Assembly (NCBI RefSeq): GCF_003550065.1
Contig: NZ_QXDC01000002.1
Location: 1,546,260-1,610,259 of the forward strand
Source: Hephaestia caeni
Lineage (GTDB): Bacteria; Pseudomonadota; Alphaproteobacteria; Sphingomonadales; Sphingomonadaceae
Length of the DNA: 64,000 nucleotides
Reading direction: 5' to 3'
Shown here: positions 1 to 8,875 of the stretch, one piece after another
Layout of the letters: every line of letters starts with the position of its first letter
Numbering within the stretch: position 1 is the first letter of the stretch
Notes under the pieces: generated by a model
What the model was told of the DNA's origin: nothing
What the model saw: only the letters and a program-made list of their open reading frames with translations
Databases searched by the model: none
Translations under genes and position numbers: made by a program

Positions 1-1
1 A

Positions 2-586
2 GGCGATGCGCCGCAGATCGTCGCCGTCGGTCAGGACGGCGGCTTCGCGGTGGCCGCGCTCGAAAAGATCGTCGCCGCCGCGCCCCGGCCGCTCGCCGAG
101 ATCCACGATCGCGTCGTCGCCGATTTCGAGGCCGATCGCGCGCGCCGTGCCGCCCGCACCATCGCGACGGCGATCGTCGCCAAGATCAACAAGGGCGAAA
201 CGCTGGCCAAGGCGCTGGGCGAAGCGGGCGTCAAGCTGCCCCCGGCCGAACCGCTCGGCGCGACCCGCGCGCAATTGCTCCAGAACCGCGACGGCGCCCC
301 GCCGCCGCTCGCGCTGATGTTCGCGATGGCCGAACACAAGGCCAAGCAGCTCGAAGCGCCCGGTGGCCGCGGCTATTTCGTCGTCGTGCTCGACAAGATC
401 GAACGCGCCGATCCCAAGGGGCATGATGACGTCATCAACGCCGCGCGCGCCGATCTCTCGCGTCAGGTCGGCGCCGAATATGCCGAGCAGTTCGCCGAAT
501 CGGTGCGCCGCCATGTCGGTGTCCAGCGCAACGCCAAGGCGATCGCCGACGTCCGCGCCGCGCTGACCGGCCAAGACACGCAATAA
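2..586 (+). CDS. ppiD: Peptidylprolyl isomerase, PpiD/SurA type, C-terminal part
   Basis: The reading frame is open from the window edge, so the N-terminus (membrane anchor, SurA-like region and most of the PPIase domain) is missing and about 194 residues remain. What is left is an alternating Ala/Lys/Glu-rich helical segment like the C-terminal chaperone region of periplasmic folding factors of the PpiD/SurA group. These enzymes are anchored in the inner membrane and help outer-membrane proteins fold. Identification rests on composition and on synteny: in sphingomonads a PpiD-like gene commonly precedes trpE. No catalytic motif is visible, so the family call is moderate. Confidence 0.6.
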   Translation, partial: GDAPQIVAVGQDGGFAVAALEKIVAAAPRPLAEIHDRVVADFEADRARRAARTIATAIVAKINKGETLAKALGEAGVKLPPAEPLGATRAQLLQNRDGAPPPLALMFAMAEHKAKQLEAPGGRGYFVVVLDKIERADPKGHDDVINAARADLSRQVGAEYAEQFAESVRRHVGVQRNAKAIADVRAALTGQDTQ

Positions 587-593
587 CCTCCCT

Positions 594-870
594 CCGTTCG
601 CCCTGAGCTTGTCGAAGGGCCGCTCTTGTTCGACGAAGGAAAGCAGTGCTTCGACAAGCTGAGAGCCTGTTTGGGAATGCGTCTTGCGACGCATGGCGGC
701 ACCGGCCCACTCCCCCACCCGGCCACCCACGAGTGTATCCTGATGGGTGGCCGGGTGGGGGTGTAGCCCCACAAAGTAATACTTTGTGGGGACCCCGTGG
801 GGGAGTGGGCCGGTACCGCTTCGGAAATCGCTCTTCCGCGATTTCTCAAACAAACCCTCAGCACGAACGG
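594..870. repeat. Intergenic inverted repeat, copy 1 (interrupted)
   Basis: The left arm starts with CCGTTCGCCCTGAGCTTGTC at 594. The matching right arm is split: CTTCGACAAGCT ends at 660 and CAGCACGAACGG resumes at 859-870. Copies at 2419, 8751 and 42232 show that the arm is normally continuous. About 199 bases have therefore been inserted into this copy. Confidence 0.75.
661..859. mobile_element. MITE-like element with three nested hairpins, inserted in a repeat
   Basis: The ends are imperfect inverted repeats (GAGAGCCTGTTTGGGAA at 661; its counterpart reads GAGGGTTTGTTTGAGAA from 859 on the other strand). Inside lie a perfect 18-bp inverted repeat (701-718 with 797-814), a perfect 16-bp one (714-729 with 744-759) and a perfect hairpin at 767-791, giving a three-arm fold. 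It has no coding capacity. It interrupts the repeat at 594-870 and sits in the trpE leader. No transposase or clear target duplication is visible. Confidence 0.6.
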
Positions 871-890
871 ATGAGCATGAGCCCCCGACC

Positions 891-2396
891 ATGATCGACG
901 GCACCCCCGCCGCCCGCGCCGCGCTCGTCGCCGGTCGCCCCGCGCTCATCTGGCAGCGCACGGTCGAGGACCGCCAGACCCCGGTCGCCGCGGCGCTCAA
1001 GCTGATCGAGCCGGGGCGCGGCGATTTCCTGCTCGAATCGGTCGAAGGCGGCGCGGTGCGCGGCCGCTACAGCCTGCTCGGCCTCGCCCCCGATCTGGTG
1101 TTTCGCGCAGCCGGCGACCAGGCCGCGATCAACCCGCGCTGGCTCGCCGATCGCGATGCCTTCGCGCCCTGCCCCCAGCCCACGCTCGACGCGTTGCGCG
1201 CGCTCGTCGCATCGTGCCGGATGGACGTCCCCGCCGAGCTTCCGCCCGCACTCGCGTGCCTCGTCGGTTATTTCGGGTATGAGACGATCGGGCTGGTCGA
1301 GGATCTGCCGCGCCCCGCCGCCGATCCGCTCGGCTTGCCCGACATGATGTTCGTGCGCCCCACGGTGATCCTGATCTTCGACCGGCTGAGCGACGCGCTG
1401 TTCGTGGTCGCCCCCGTCTGGCCCACCGCAGGCCGCGATCCCGACGCGCTGATCGCCGCCGCGCGCGATCGGATCGAGGCCGCGCAGCACCGCCTCGCCG
1501 CCGCCGATCTGCCGCCGCCCGCGCGCACCGAGGCAGTGACACTCGATCTCGCGCCCCAGCTTCCGCCCGGCCGCTATGCCGAGATGGTCGCCGCCGCGCA
1601 GGACTATATCGTCGCCGGCGACATCTTTCAGGTCGTGCTCGCGCAGCGCTTCACCGCGCCGTTCGCGTTGCCGCCGTTCGAGCTGTACCGCGCGCTGCGT
1701 CGCGTGAACCCCTCCCCCTTTCTCTATCATCTCGATCTGCCCGGCTTCGCGCTCACCGGCTCGAGCCCCGAGATCCTCGTGCGCGTGCGCGACGGCGAAA
1801 TCACGATCCGCCCGATCGCCGGCACTCGCCCGCGCGGCAAGACCGCGAGCGAGGACGAGGCCAACCGCACGAGCCTGCTCGCCGATCCCAAGGAGCGTGC
1901 CGAGCATCTGATGCTGCTCGATCTCGGCCGCAACGATGTCGGCCGCGTGGCGGCGGCCGGCAGCGTCCGCGTCACCGACAGCTACGGCATCGAATTCTAC
2001 AGCCACGTCATGCACATCGTCTCGAACGTCGTCGGCCGGCTCGATCCCGCGAAGGACGCGCTCGACGCGCTGTTCGCCGGCTTCCCGGCGGGCACCGTCT
2101 CGGGCGCGCCCAAGGTCCGCGCGTGCCAGATCATCGCCGAGCTGGAACCCGAGGTGCGCGGCGCCTACGCGGGCGGCGTCGGCTATTTCTCGCCCGACGG
2201 CTCGATGGATTCGTGCATCGTGCTCAGGACGGCGATCGTGAAGGACGGCGTCATGCACGTTCAGGCCGGCGCGGGCATCGTCGCCGATAGCGATCCCGCC
2301 TACGAACAGCGCGAATGCCAGGCCAAGGCTGGCGCCCTCCTCGCCGCCGCCCGCGAAGCCATCGCCCGCGCATCGGAGCCCGATTTCGGCCAGTAA
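891..2396 (+). CDS. trpE: Anthranilate synthase component I
   Basis: With glutamine-derived ammonia from TrpG it converts chorismate to anthranilate, the first step of tryptophan synthesis, in the cytoplasm. The 501-residue length fits the family. The LLES motif at residues 47-50 belongs to the usual tryptophan feedback site. The chorismate-binding domain shows PIAGTRPRG, DLGRNDVGRV, FPAGTVSGAPKVRA and AGAGIVADSDP in order. I chose the ATG at 891; further upstream the frame runs into the MITE-like element and loses family similarity. It heads the trp group but is separated from trpG by a repeat and an opposite-strand gene, so it probably has its own transcript. Confidence 0.96.
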   Translation: MIDGTPAARAALVAGRPALIWQRTVEDRQTPVAAALKLIEPGRGDFLLESVEGGAVRGRYSLLGLAPDLVFRAAGDQAAINPRWLADRDAFAPCPQPTLDALRALVASCRMDVPAELPPALACLVGYFGYETIGLVEDLPRPAADPLGLPDMMFVRPTVILIFDRLSDALFVVAPVWPTAGRDPDALIAAARDRIEAAQHRLAAADLPPPARTEAVTLDLAPQLPPGRYAEMVAAAQDYIVAGDIFQVVLAQRFTAPFALPPFELYRALRRVNPSPFLYHLDLPGFALTGSSPEILVRVRDGEITIRPIAGTRPRGKTASEDEANRTSLLADPKERAEHLMLLDLGRNDVGRVAAAGSVRVTDSYGIEFYSHVMHIVSNVVGRLDPAKDALDALFAGFPAGTVSGAPKVRACQIIAELEPEVRGAYAGGVGYFSPDGSMDSCIVLRTAIVKDGVMHVQAGAGIVADSDPAYEQRECQAKAGALLAAAREAIARASEPDFGQ

Positions 2397-2418
2397 CCCC
2401 CGCGCCGAACCGCTACTT

Positions 2419-2511
2419 CCGTTCGCCCTGAGCTTGTCGAAGGGCCGTTCTTCTTCTCTTTCTCTCGCGCTGAAAGAAAGAACGGTGCTTCGACAAGCTC
2501 AGCACGAACGG
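2419..2511. repeat. Intergenic inverted repeat, copy 2 (intact)
   Basis: Two arms of about 34 bases, starting CCGTTCGCCCTGAGCTTGTC and ending CAAGCTCAGCACGAACGG, flank a short pyrimidine/purine-rich loop. It lies between the convergent ends of trpE and the small hypothetical gene, so the transcript would form a strong hairpin that could end or protect both mRNAs. It is the best-preserved of four copies in the window. Confidence 0.8.
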
Positions 2512-2537
2512 AAAGTGGCTCGCAGCCAAGCCGCTTC

Positions 2538-2972
2538 CTACGGAATCGATTCCGCCGCCCGCTTGCGCTCGCGCTTCTCGGCCGCGGCGGCGCGCCCGGC
2601 CTGCATGAAGCACCCCGTCTGCCCGCCGGTGCCCACCGGCGAGCAGGTGTCGGGCAATCCGCCCGCGGTGCGGCTCACGTCGTCGACCACCTGCGCCTTG
2701 TTGACCCAACTGTTCTTCGCGGGGCTGTAATGCGTCTCGCGCAATTCCTGCGGGATGCGGAATTGTTCGTCGGCGTCGCGGCGGCTGCACACCACCACTT
2801 CGCCGTCCTCGGCCTTGGGGCACGGTTCGTCGCCATAAACGGTGACGTTGCGGATTTTTTCGGGCGGCGTGCCCTGCTGGCCATCGCCGGTCGGCGTCGC
2901 CTGTGGCGTTTCCTGCGCGACGCCGATCGCGGGCGCGGCGATCAGCGCGAGGGCAGCAAGCGAACCGAACAT
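2538..2972 (-). CDS. Hypothetical exported protein, 144 aa
   Basis: I do not recognise a named family. The start at 2972 is preceded by GGGAGA and gives a signal peptide (MFGSLAALALIAAPAIGVAQ) followed by a Thr/Pro/Gln-rich linker. The mature part carries four cysteines in two pairs (EPCPKAEDGEVVVC and DTCSPVGTGGQTGC), suggesting two disulphides in the periplasm. The C-terminus is Ala/Glu/Arg-rich. It is transcribed against trpE and trpG and has no obvious link to tryptophan synthesis. A longer in-frame extension upstream exists but would bury the signal peptide. Confidence 0.7.
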   Translation of the reverse strand: MFGSLAALALIAAPAIGVAQETPQATPTGDGQQGTPPEKIRNVTVYGDEPCPKAEDGEVVVCSRRDADEQFRIPQELRETHYSPAKNSWVNKAQVVDDVSRTAGGLPDTCSPVGTGGQTGCFMQAGRAAAAEKRERKRAAESIP

Positions 2973-3145
2973 GAGCAATCTCCCGGGGGTCAACGTCTGT
3001 CCAGCCTGATTGCTCCGGGCTGAACAGCCCTCATCTGGTGCGCCTTCGCGGCCAAACCAAGGCAGCGCCCCAACAAATGGCACGGGGCCGCTCGCAAAGC
3101 AGCGCTGCGGTTGCGCTCGCCCGCGCATCGGCTATGGCGTCGGCC

Positions 3146-3748
3146 ATGATCCTGGTCGTCGACAATTACGACAGCTTCACCTGGAACCTGGTCCATTATC
3201 TGATGGAGTTGGGCGTCGAGGTGCGCGTCGAGCGCAACGACGCACTCACCGCCGCCGACGCACTCGCCACCGGCGCGCAAGCCTTCGTGATCTCGCCCGG
3301 CCCCTGCACCCCCGACGATGCCGGGATATCGCTCGATCTCGTTGCGGCCTGCGCCGAGGCGGGGAAGCCGCTGCTCGGCGTGTGCCTCGGTCATCAGGCG
3401 ATCGGCCAGCATTTCGGCGGCAAGGTCGTGCGCGGCGGGCTGATGCACGGCAAGACCTCACCCGTCAGCCACGACGGCAGCGGGGTGTTCGCCGGCCTCC
3501 CCTCACCCTTCACCGCGACCCGTTATCATTCGCTGGTCGTCGAGGACGTGCCCGGCGCGCTGATCGCCAACGCCACCGCCGCCGATGCCTCGGTGATGGG
3601 CCTGCGCCACGCCACGTTGCCGATCCACGGCGTCCAGTTCCACCCCGAAAGCATCGCCACCGAGCACGGCCACGCGCTGCTGGCGAACTTCCTCGCGATC
3701 GCCGGCATCGCGCATGTCGCTGTCCCACCTGCGGGAGCGGACGATTGA
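3146..3748 (+). CDS. trpG: Anthranilate synthase component II (glutamine amidotransferase)
   Basis: Class I glutamine amidotransferase that hydrolyses glutamine and passes ammonia to TrpE. It has 200 residues. The nucleophile Cys80 lies in [10 protein letters not shown], and His166 and Glu168 in GVQFHPES complete the triad. The N-terminus [14 protein letters not shown] is typical. I chose the ATG at 3146 because the conserved domain begins immediately; the frame stays open upstream but without similarity. The stop overlaps the trpD start (TTGA), so trpG, trpD and trpC form a translationally coupled operon. Confidence 0.96.
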   Translation: MILVVDNYDSFTWNLVHYLMELGVEVRVERNDALTAADALATGAQAFVISPGPCTPDDAGISLDLVAACAEAGKPLLGVCLGHQAIGQHFGGKVVRGGLMHGKTSPVSHDGSGVFAGLPSPFTATRYHSLVVEDVPGALIANATAADASVMGLRHATLPIHGVQFHPESIATEHGHALLANFLAIAGIAHVAVPPAGADD

Positions 3749-4740
3749 CCGCCTTCGTTACCCTTCCCGATCCGGCCACGCCGCTCTCCCGCGAATCGGC
3801 CGCGCAGGCGTTCGCCGACATCCTCGACGCACGCGCGAGCGACGACGCCATCGCCGATTTCCTCATTCGCCTCAGCCAGCGCGGCGAAACCAGCATCGAG
3901 ATCGCCGAGGCCGCCCGCGCGCTGCGTGAACGCGTACTCCCCATCACCGCGATGCCCGGCGCGATCGACGTCTGCGGCACCGGCGGTGACGGCCATCACA
4001 CGCTCAACGTCTCGACCGCGGTCAGCCTCGTCGTCGCGGCGTGCGGGGTGCCCGTCGCCAAGCACGGCAACCGCGCCGCCTCGTCGAAGGCGGGCGCCGC
4101 CGACACGCTCGAAGCGCTCGGCCTCGATATGGAACGCGCCGGCGCGCTGGCGGAGGCGACGCTCGCCGATCTCGGCATCGCTTTCCTGTTCGCCGCCAAC
4201 CACCACCCGGCGATGAAGCGGATCACCCCGATCCGCCGCAAGATCGGCCGCCGCACGATCTTCAACCTGATGGGGCCGCTCGCCAATCCCGCGCACGTCA
4301 CGCGTCAGTTGATCGGCATCGCACGCCCCGATTACGCCCCCGTCTATGCCGAGGCGCTCGAGCAACTGGGCACCGAGGCCGCGCTCGTCGTCTCGGGCGA
4401 GGAAGGGCTCGACGAAGTGTCGGGCGCCGGCCCGACGATCGCGGTGTCGGTGGGCAGCCTTGCCATGCCGCCCAGCATCGCCCCGGAGGACGCCGGGCTG
4501 CCGCGCCACCCGGTCGCCGCGATCCACGGCGGCGATCCCGCCTATAACGCGCTCGCCTTGCGCCGCCTGCTCACCGGAGAACGCGGCGCCTATCGCGACG
4601 CGGTGCTGCTCAACGCCGCCGCCGCGCTCGTCGTCGCCGCTCGCGCCGACACCCTCACCGATGCCGCCGCGATCGCCGCCGAAGCGCTCGACAGCGGCGC
4701 CGCCAACACGCTCCTCGATGCCTGGATCGCTTATTCATGA
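3745..4740 (+). CDS. trpD: Anthranilate phosphoribosyltransferase
   Basis: Joins anthranilate to PRPP, the second step of tryptophan synthesis. The PRPP-binding loop [15 protein letters not shown] and the following [13 protein letters not shown] are the family signatures. The 331-residue length is normal. I chose the TTG at 3745 because it overlaps the trpG stop by four bases, has a GGGAG ribosome site about nine bases upstream, and starts just before the conserved domain. Its own stop overlaps the trpC start as ATGA. Confidence 0.95.
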   Translation: MTAFVTLPDPATPLSRESAAQAFADILDARASDDAIADFLIRLSQRGETSIEIAEAARALRERVLPITAMPGAIDVCGTGGDGHHTLNVSTAVSLVVAACGVPVAKHGNRAASSKAGAADTLEALGLDMERAGALAEATLADLGIAFLFAANHHPAMKRITPIRRKIGRRTIFNLMGPLANPAHVTRQLIGIARPDYAPVYAEALEQLGTEAALVVSGEEGLDEVSGAGPTIAVSVGSLAMPPSIAPEDAGLPRHPVAAIHGGDPAYNALALRRLLTGERGAYRDAVLLNAAAALVVAARADTLTDAAAIAAEALDSGAANTLLDAWIAYS

Positions 4741-5576
4741 GCACGATGCTCGACAAAATCCTCGAAACCAAGCGCGCCGAGGTCGCCACAAGGATGGCGA
4801 CGATTCCGGTCGCCGATCTCAGCGCGCGCGCCGACGCCCAGAGCGCCCCGCGCGGTTTCCGCGCCGCGCTCGATGCGAGGCGCCGCACCGGCCATGCGCT
4901 GATCGCGGAAATCAAGCGAGCAAGCCCCTCCAAGGGATTGATCCGCGATGATTTCGATCCCGCCGCCCACGCCGCGGCCTATGCAGCGGGCGGCGCCGCG
5001 TGCCTCTCGGTCCTCACCGACGAGCGCTGGTTCCAGGGCGCCAACGCCTATCTCGCCGCCGCGCGCGAGGCATGTTCGCTGCCGGTGCTGCGCAAGGATT
5101 TCATGGTCGATCCGTGGCAGGCGCTCGAATCGCGCGCGATCGGCGCCGACGCGGTCCTGCTCATCGTCGCCGCGCTCGACGACGGCCTGATGGCCGAGAT
5201 CGAGGCCGCCGCGATCGAGTGTAACCTCGATGTGCTGGTCGAGGTCCACGACGGCGACGAATTCGATCGCGCGCTCAAGCTACAATCGCGTTTGATCGGC
5301 ATAAACAACCGTAATCTCAAGACGTTCGGTGTCGATCTTGATCGCACGATCGAGCTTGCCTCACGCGCCCCCGAAGACGCCACGCTGGTCAGCGAAAGCG
5401 GCCTTTCGACCCGCGCCGATCTCGATGCGCTCGCGACCCACGGCATCGACTGCTTCCTGATCGGCGAAGCGCTGATGCGCCAGCCCGATCTCACCGCCGC
5501 CACGCGGGCGCTGGTGGCCCCGTCTTCCCTTCTCCCTTTGCGAGCGGAAGGGAGTGCCGGAGGTGCGGAAGGGTGA
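4737..5576 (+). CDS. trpC: Indole-3-glycerol-phosphate synthase
   Basis: A TIM-barrel enzyme that closes the indole ring of the tryptophan pathway. Signatures are [43 protein letters not shown] and VSESGL. At 279 residues it is some 15-20 longer than usual. The extra tail after TRALVAP is low-complexity (Leu/Ala/Gly/Glu) and its DNA contains short GGAAGGG-type repeats, so it looks like read-out into repetitive sequence rather than a domain. It starts on the trpD stop codon (ATGA) and moaC follows after six bases. trpB, trpA and trpF are not in the window. Confidence 0.95.
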   Translation: MSTMLDKILETKRAEVATRMATIPVADLSARADAQSAPRGFRAALDARRRTGHALIAEIKRASPSKGLIRDDFDPAAHAAAYAAGGAACLSVLTDERWFQGANAYLAAAREACSLPVLRKDFMVDPWQALESRAIGADAVLLIVAALDDGLMAEIEAAAIECNLDVLVEVHDGDEFDRALKLQSRLIGINNRNLKTFGVDLDRTIELASRAPEDATLVSESGLSTRADLDALATHGIDCFLIGEALMRQPDLTAATRALVAPSSLLPLRAEGSAGGAEG

Positions 5577-5582
5577 GGCCGG

Positions 5583-6053
5583 ATGGTTGATCTCACCCAT
5601 CTCGACGCGACCGGCGCCGCCCGCATGGTCGATGTCGCCGCCAAGGCCGTAACAGCGCGCGAGGCGATCGCGACCGGCCGCATCACCATGTCCGCCGAGG
5701 CCGCGACCGCGATCCGCAACGGCACCGCGACGAAAGGCGACGTCCTCGCCGTCGCGCGCGTCGCGGGCATCATGGCCGCCAAACGCACCAGCGATCTGAT
5801 CCCGCTCTGCCACCCCCTGCCGCTCACCCGCGTGGCACTCGATCTCACGGTCGATAACACCGCCGTCACCGCCACCGCCACCTGCGCCACCGACGCCAAG
5901 ACCGGCGTTGAAATGGAGGCATTGACAGCAACTTCGATCGCGCTCCTCACAATCTATGATATGGCCAAGGCGCTCGATAAAGGCATGACGATCGAGGGCA
6001 TGCGCCTGCTCAGCAAGACGGGCGGCAAATCGGGCGATTTCACCGCGCCCTGA
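5583..6053 (+). CDS. moaC: Cyclic pyranopterin monophosphate synthase
   Basis: Catalyses the second step of molybdenum cofactor synthesis, forming cyclic pyranopterin monophosphate from the MoaA product. The 156-residue length is typical. The conserved segments [20 protein letters not shown] and [10 protein letters not shown] carry the active-site histidine, glutamates and lysine. It follows trpC almost without a gap, so it is probably in the same transcript, and moeA lies 0.7 kb downstream. The trp-moaC-moeA association is common in sphingomonads. Confidence 0.95.
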   Translation: MVDLTHLDATGAARMVDVAAKAVTAREAIATGRITMSAEAATAIRNGTATKGDVLAVARVAGIMAAKRTSDLIPLCHPLPLTRVALDLTVDNTAVTATATCATDAKTGVEMEALTATSIALLTIYDMAKALDKGMTIEGMRLLSKTGGKSGDFTAP

Positions 6054-6104
6054 TCCCGTCATGCCGGCCTTGTTTCGGCACCCGCACTGGCGCAGGATCA
6101 CCCC

Positions 6105-6521
6105 ATGACGCCATCCGCCGCCGTCCCGTCCCGCACCGCCACCTGTCGCTGCGGCGCGCTCCGCGCCACCTGCACCGGCGAGCCGGTCCGCATCTCGGTC
6201 TGCCACTGCCTCGATTGCCAGAGGCGCAGCGGCAGCTCATTCGCCGCACAGGCGCGCTGGCCCGACGCGCAGGTGCAAATCGACGGCGACGCGCACCGCT
6301 GGACCTGCACCTCCGAGAACGGCAACCGCGCGATCTTCCTCTTCTGCCCGACCTGCGGCGGGACGATCGCCTACACCAGCGAGGGGCTACCCGGCGTCAC
6401 CGCCATCCCGCTCGGCACCTTCGCCGACCCCCAATTCCCGCCACCGCATTACTCGGTCTACGAGGAACGCAAGCACGCCTGGGTCGCCATCCTCGGCGAC
6501 GCGATCGAGCATTTCCCATAG
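6105..6521 (+). CDS. GFA-family (CENP-V/GFA domain) zinc protein
   Basis: A 138-residue protein with the zinc-binding pattern of the GFA family, named after a glutathione-dependent formaldehyde-activating enzyme. The pattern is CRCGALRATC, then CHCLDCQRRSGS, then FCPTCGGTI. The family's true reactions are mostly unknown and thiol-conjugate chemistry is only a guess here. It lies in the same direction between moaC and moeA but has no known role in molybdenum cofactor synthesis. A pair of strong hairpins follows its stop codon. Confidence 0.88.
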   Translation: MTPSAAVPSRTATCRCGALRATCTGEPVRISVCHCLDCQRRSGSSFAAQARWPDAQVQIDGDAHRWTCTSENGNRAIFLFCPTCGGTIAYTSEGLPGVTAIPLGTFADPQFPPPHYSVYEERKHAWVAILGDAIEHFP

Positions 6522-6539
6522 GCCCGCGCCGCGCCTGAT

Positions 6540-6597
6540 CCTCCCCCGCCAGGGGGAGGTGGCGTTCCCCGCAAAGGCGGGGAATGACGGAGGGGGA
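6540..6597. repeat. Double hairpin after the GFA gene
   Basis: CCTCCCCCGCCAGGGGGAGG (6540-6559) folds perfectly on itself, and TTCCCCGC (6565-6572) pairs with GCGGGGAA (6577-6584). No T-run follows. Such C-rich units are typical of dispersed intergenic repeats in this group and may also act as a terminator. The rest of the gap up to 6786 shows nothing recognisable. Confidence 0.55.
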
Positions 6598-6786
6598 GGA
6601 CAGAAGGCCATCGGCGGCGAACGCTCTTTCCTACAACGCCCCACCTGTGCCATGATGTTCCTGCTTTGACCTCATCCTTCGCCTCTCCCGAACGTAACTC
6701 GCGTCGCCCCTCACCCGCGCGTGCGCCGCCGTTTCGCGTCACCTGTCCCTCGCTGCACCGTCAACTTGGTCAACTTCGCGCGCGTC

Positions 6787-7983
6787 ATGCCTGAATCGCC
6801 CCTTCTCCCCGTCGCCGAGGCGCAGGCCCGTCTGTTCGCGATGGCGGCGACGGTCGCAGTCGAGAACACCCCCTTGCGCCACGCCGCCGGCCGCTGGGCC
6901 GCCGAGCCCGTCCACGCCCGCCGTACCCAGCCCGCCGCCGATCTCTCGGCGATGGACGGCTATGCGATCCGGCACGCCGATCTCCCCGGCCCCTTCCGCC
7001 TGATCGGCGAAAGCGCCGCCGGGCATCCCTTCGCCGGCAATGTCGGCGCGGGCGAGACGGTGCGCATCTCCACCGGCGCCGCGCTTCCCCTCGGTGCCGA
7101 CACCGTCCTCGTCCAGGAAGAAGCGCGCCGCGAGGGCACCCTCGTCCATCTCGACGGCGACGGCCCCGCGCACAAGCGCCGCAACGTCCGCCCGCGCGGG
7201 CTCGACTTCCACGACGGCGACCTGCTGATCGACGCCGGCGCCCGGATCACGCCTGCGCGCCTCGCGCTCGCTGCCACCGCCGGGCTCGCCGCGCTCCCCG
7301 TCCGTCGCCCGATCCGCGTCGCGACGCTCGCCACCGGCGACGAACTGGTTCCCGTCGACACCCCCGCGACCGGCCTCCAGCTCCCCGAATCGAACACGCT
7401 GATGCTCGCCGCGCTGCTCGCGGACCTGCCCGTCGAGCTGATCGAGTGCGGCATCGTCGCCGATTCATGCGACGATCTTGGACTAACCTTCGCCTCACTT
7501 TCCGCGGCCACGGATCTGATCGTCACCACCGGCGGCGCGTCGGTCGGCGATCACGATCTCGTCCGCCCCGCGCTGCGGGCAGCGGGCGGCAGCATCGATT
7601 ACTGGCGGATCGCGCTGAGGCCGGGAAAGCCGATGCTCGCCGGGCGGCTGGGCGGCGCGGTCGTGCTCGGCCTGCCCGGCAATCCGGTCTCCGCCTTCGT
7701 CACCGCGCTGCTGTTCGTGCGCCCGGTGATCGCCGCGATGGCGGGCGCCGCCGATCCGCGGCCCCGCACCGTCACCGCGCCCCTTGGCGAAGACCTGCCC
7801 GCCAACGGCCCGCGCACCGATTATCTGCGCGCCGAGCTGCGCGATGGCCGCGCCTTCGCCTCGACGATCCAGGATAGTTCGATGCTCGCCACGCTCGCCC
7901 GCGCAGGCTGCCTCATCCACCGTGCACCCGGTGCACCGGCCGCGCGGGCCGGCGAGAGCGTGGGAATCCTGCCGCTCGCTTGA
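6787..7983 (+). CDS. moeA: Molybdopterin molybdenumtransferase
   Basis: Inserts molybdate into adenylylated molybdopterin to give active molybdenum cofactor. The 398-residue protein shows the early DGYAIR segment, the TGDEL motif of the MPT-binding domain, TTGGASVGDHD, and GLPGNPVSAFV. I chose the ATG at 6787; a start 22 codons earlier is possible in frame but adds an atypical Arg-rich segment. It follows the GFA gene by 265 bases and precedes lexA on the same strand, but lexA has its own operator. Confidence 0.94.
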   Translation: MPESPLLPVAEAQARLFAMAATVAVENTPLRHAAGRWAAEPVHARRTQPAADLSAMDGYAIRHADLPGPFRLIGESAAGHPFAGNVGAGETVRISTGAALPLGADTVLVQEEARREGTLVHLDGDGPAHKRRNVRPRGLDFHDGDLLIDAGARITPARLALAATAGLAALPVRRPIRVATLATGDELVPVDTPATGLQLPESNTLMLAALLADLPVELIECGIVADSCDDLGLTFASLSAATDLIVTTGGASVGDHDLVRPALRAAGGSIDYWRIALRPGKPMLAGRLGGAVVLGLPGNPVSAFVTALLFVRPVIAAMAGAADPRPRTVTAPLGEDLPANGPRTDYLRAELRDGRAFASTIQDSSMLATLARAGCLIHRAPGAPAARAGESVGILPLA

Positions 7984-8007
7984 CAGGTCCACGAACAATA
8001 CGTAAAC

Positions 8008-8022
8008 GTTCCGTGTCTGTTC
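8008..8022 (+). promoter_or_regulatory. LexA (SOS) box upstream of lexA
   Basis: GTTCCGTGTCTGTTC matches the alphaproteobacterial LexA operator GTTC-N7-GTTC exactly. It lies 17 bases upstream of the lexA start, just before the GGAGG ribosome site at 8027-8031, as expected for autoregulation. Confidence 0.9.
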
Positions 8023-8038
8023 CTTTGGAGGACTGGGA

Positions 8039-8716
8039 ATGCTGACCGCAAAGCAGCACGAACTCATCTGCTTCATCCACGATCGCCTTGCCGAAACGGG
8101 CGTCTCGCCCTCGTTCGAGGAGATGAAGGACGCGCTCGATCTCAAGTCCAAGTCGGGGGTTCACCGGCTAATCAGCGCGCTCGAGGAACGCGCCTTCATC
8201 CGCCGCCTGCCCAACCGGGCGCGCGCGCTCGAAGTGCTGCGGATGCCCGAACGCCCCACCCCGCACCGCAAGGGCGTCGCCCGCATCGTCTCGAAGGCGG
8301 AGATCGCGCGGACGATGCCCGAACCCGCCAACGACGTGCTCGAAATCCCGCTCCACGGCCGGATCGCCGCAGGCGTCCCGATCGAGGCGATCGAGGGTCA
8401 GTCGAGCCTGTCGGTCCCCGCCGCGTTGCTCGGCAACGGCGATCATTACGCGCTTGAGGTCGCGGGCGATTCGATGGTCGAGGCGGGCATCCTCGACGGC
8501 GATTACGCGCTCATCCGCCGCACCGAGACGGCGCGCGACGGCGAGATCGTCGTGGCGCTGATCGAAGACAGCGAGGCGACGCTCAAATATTTCCGCCGCG
8601 AAGGCGCGATGATCCGGCTCGATCCGGCCAACCGCGCCTACGATCCGCAACGCTACGCCCCCGCGCAAGTCCGCGTCCAGGGCCGTCTCGCCGGCCTTCT
8701 CCGCCGCTACGACTGA
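8039..8716 (+). CDS. lexA: LexA repressor
   Basis: The SOS repressor: it binds operators of DNA-repair genes and cuts itself when RecA filaments form. The N-terminal winged helix (residues 1-65) leads to the S24 peptidase domain. The cleavage bond would be Ala111-Gly112 in IAAGVP, with nucleophile Ser145 in AGDSMVEAG and general base Lys183 in ATLKYFRR. The 225-residue length is normal. A GGAGG ribosome site precedes the ATG and a perfect LexA box lies just upstream. Confidence 0.97.
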   Translation: MLTAKQHELICFIHDRLAETGVSPSFEEMKDALDLKSKSGVHRLISALEERAFIRRLPNRARALEVLRMPERPTPHRKGVARIVSKAEIARTMPEPANDVLEIPLHGRIAAGVPIEAIEGQSSLSVPAALLGNGDHYALEVAGDSMVEAGILDGDYALIRRTETARDGEIVVALIEDSEATLKYFRREGAMIRLDPANRAYDPQRYAPAQVRVQGRLAGLLRRYD

Positions 8717-8750
8717 GGGAAAGGAATAGGAAGGCAAGGTCCGGAGCCCC

Positions 8751-8823
8751 CCGTTCGCCCTGAGCCTGTCGAAGCCTGTCATGAGCGCCTGCCTTGGCAG
8801 GCAGTCGAAGGGGGCCGTTCTTC
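8751..8823. repeat. Intergenic inverted repeat, copy 3 (rearranged)
   Basis: It begins like the copy at 2419 (CCGTTCGCCCTGAGCCTGTC) but the loop holds an unrelated hairpin (GCCTGCCTTGGCAGGC), and only a short GTCGAAGGGGGCCGTTC follows instead of a full second arm. It lies between the convergent lexA and comEC genes. Confidence 0.6.
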
Positions 8824-8875
8824 TTTCTCATTACTCGGCGGGATCGACCCCGCCCTCTTCGTTATTTACGCTGTC

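Noticed and set aside
858..2258. 466-aa open frame opposite trpE, and similar long frames opposite comEC (9266-10429), norB (16697-18616), the sulfatases (27362-28678) and GH105 (37787-39625)
   Set aside because: Antisense shadows of high-GC genes: Arg/Gly/Asp-rich composition, no domains, no ribosome sites, and the opposite strand encodes a clear family.
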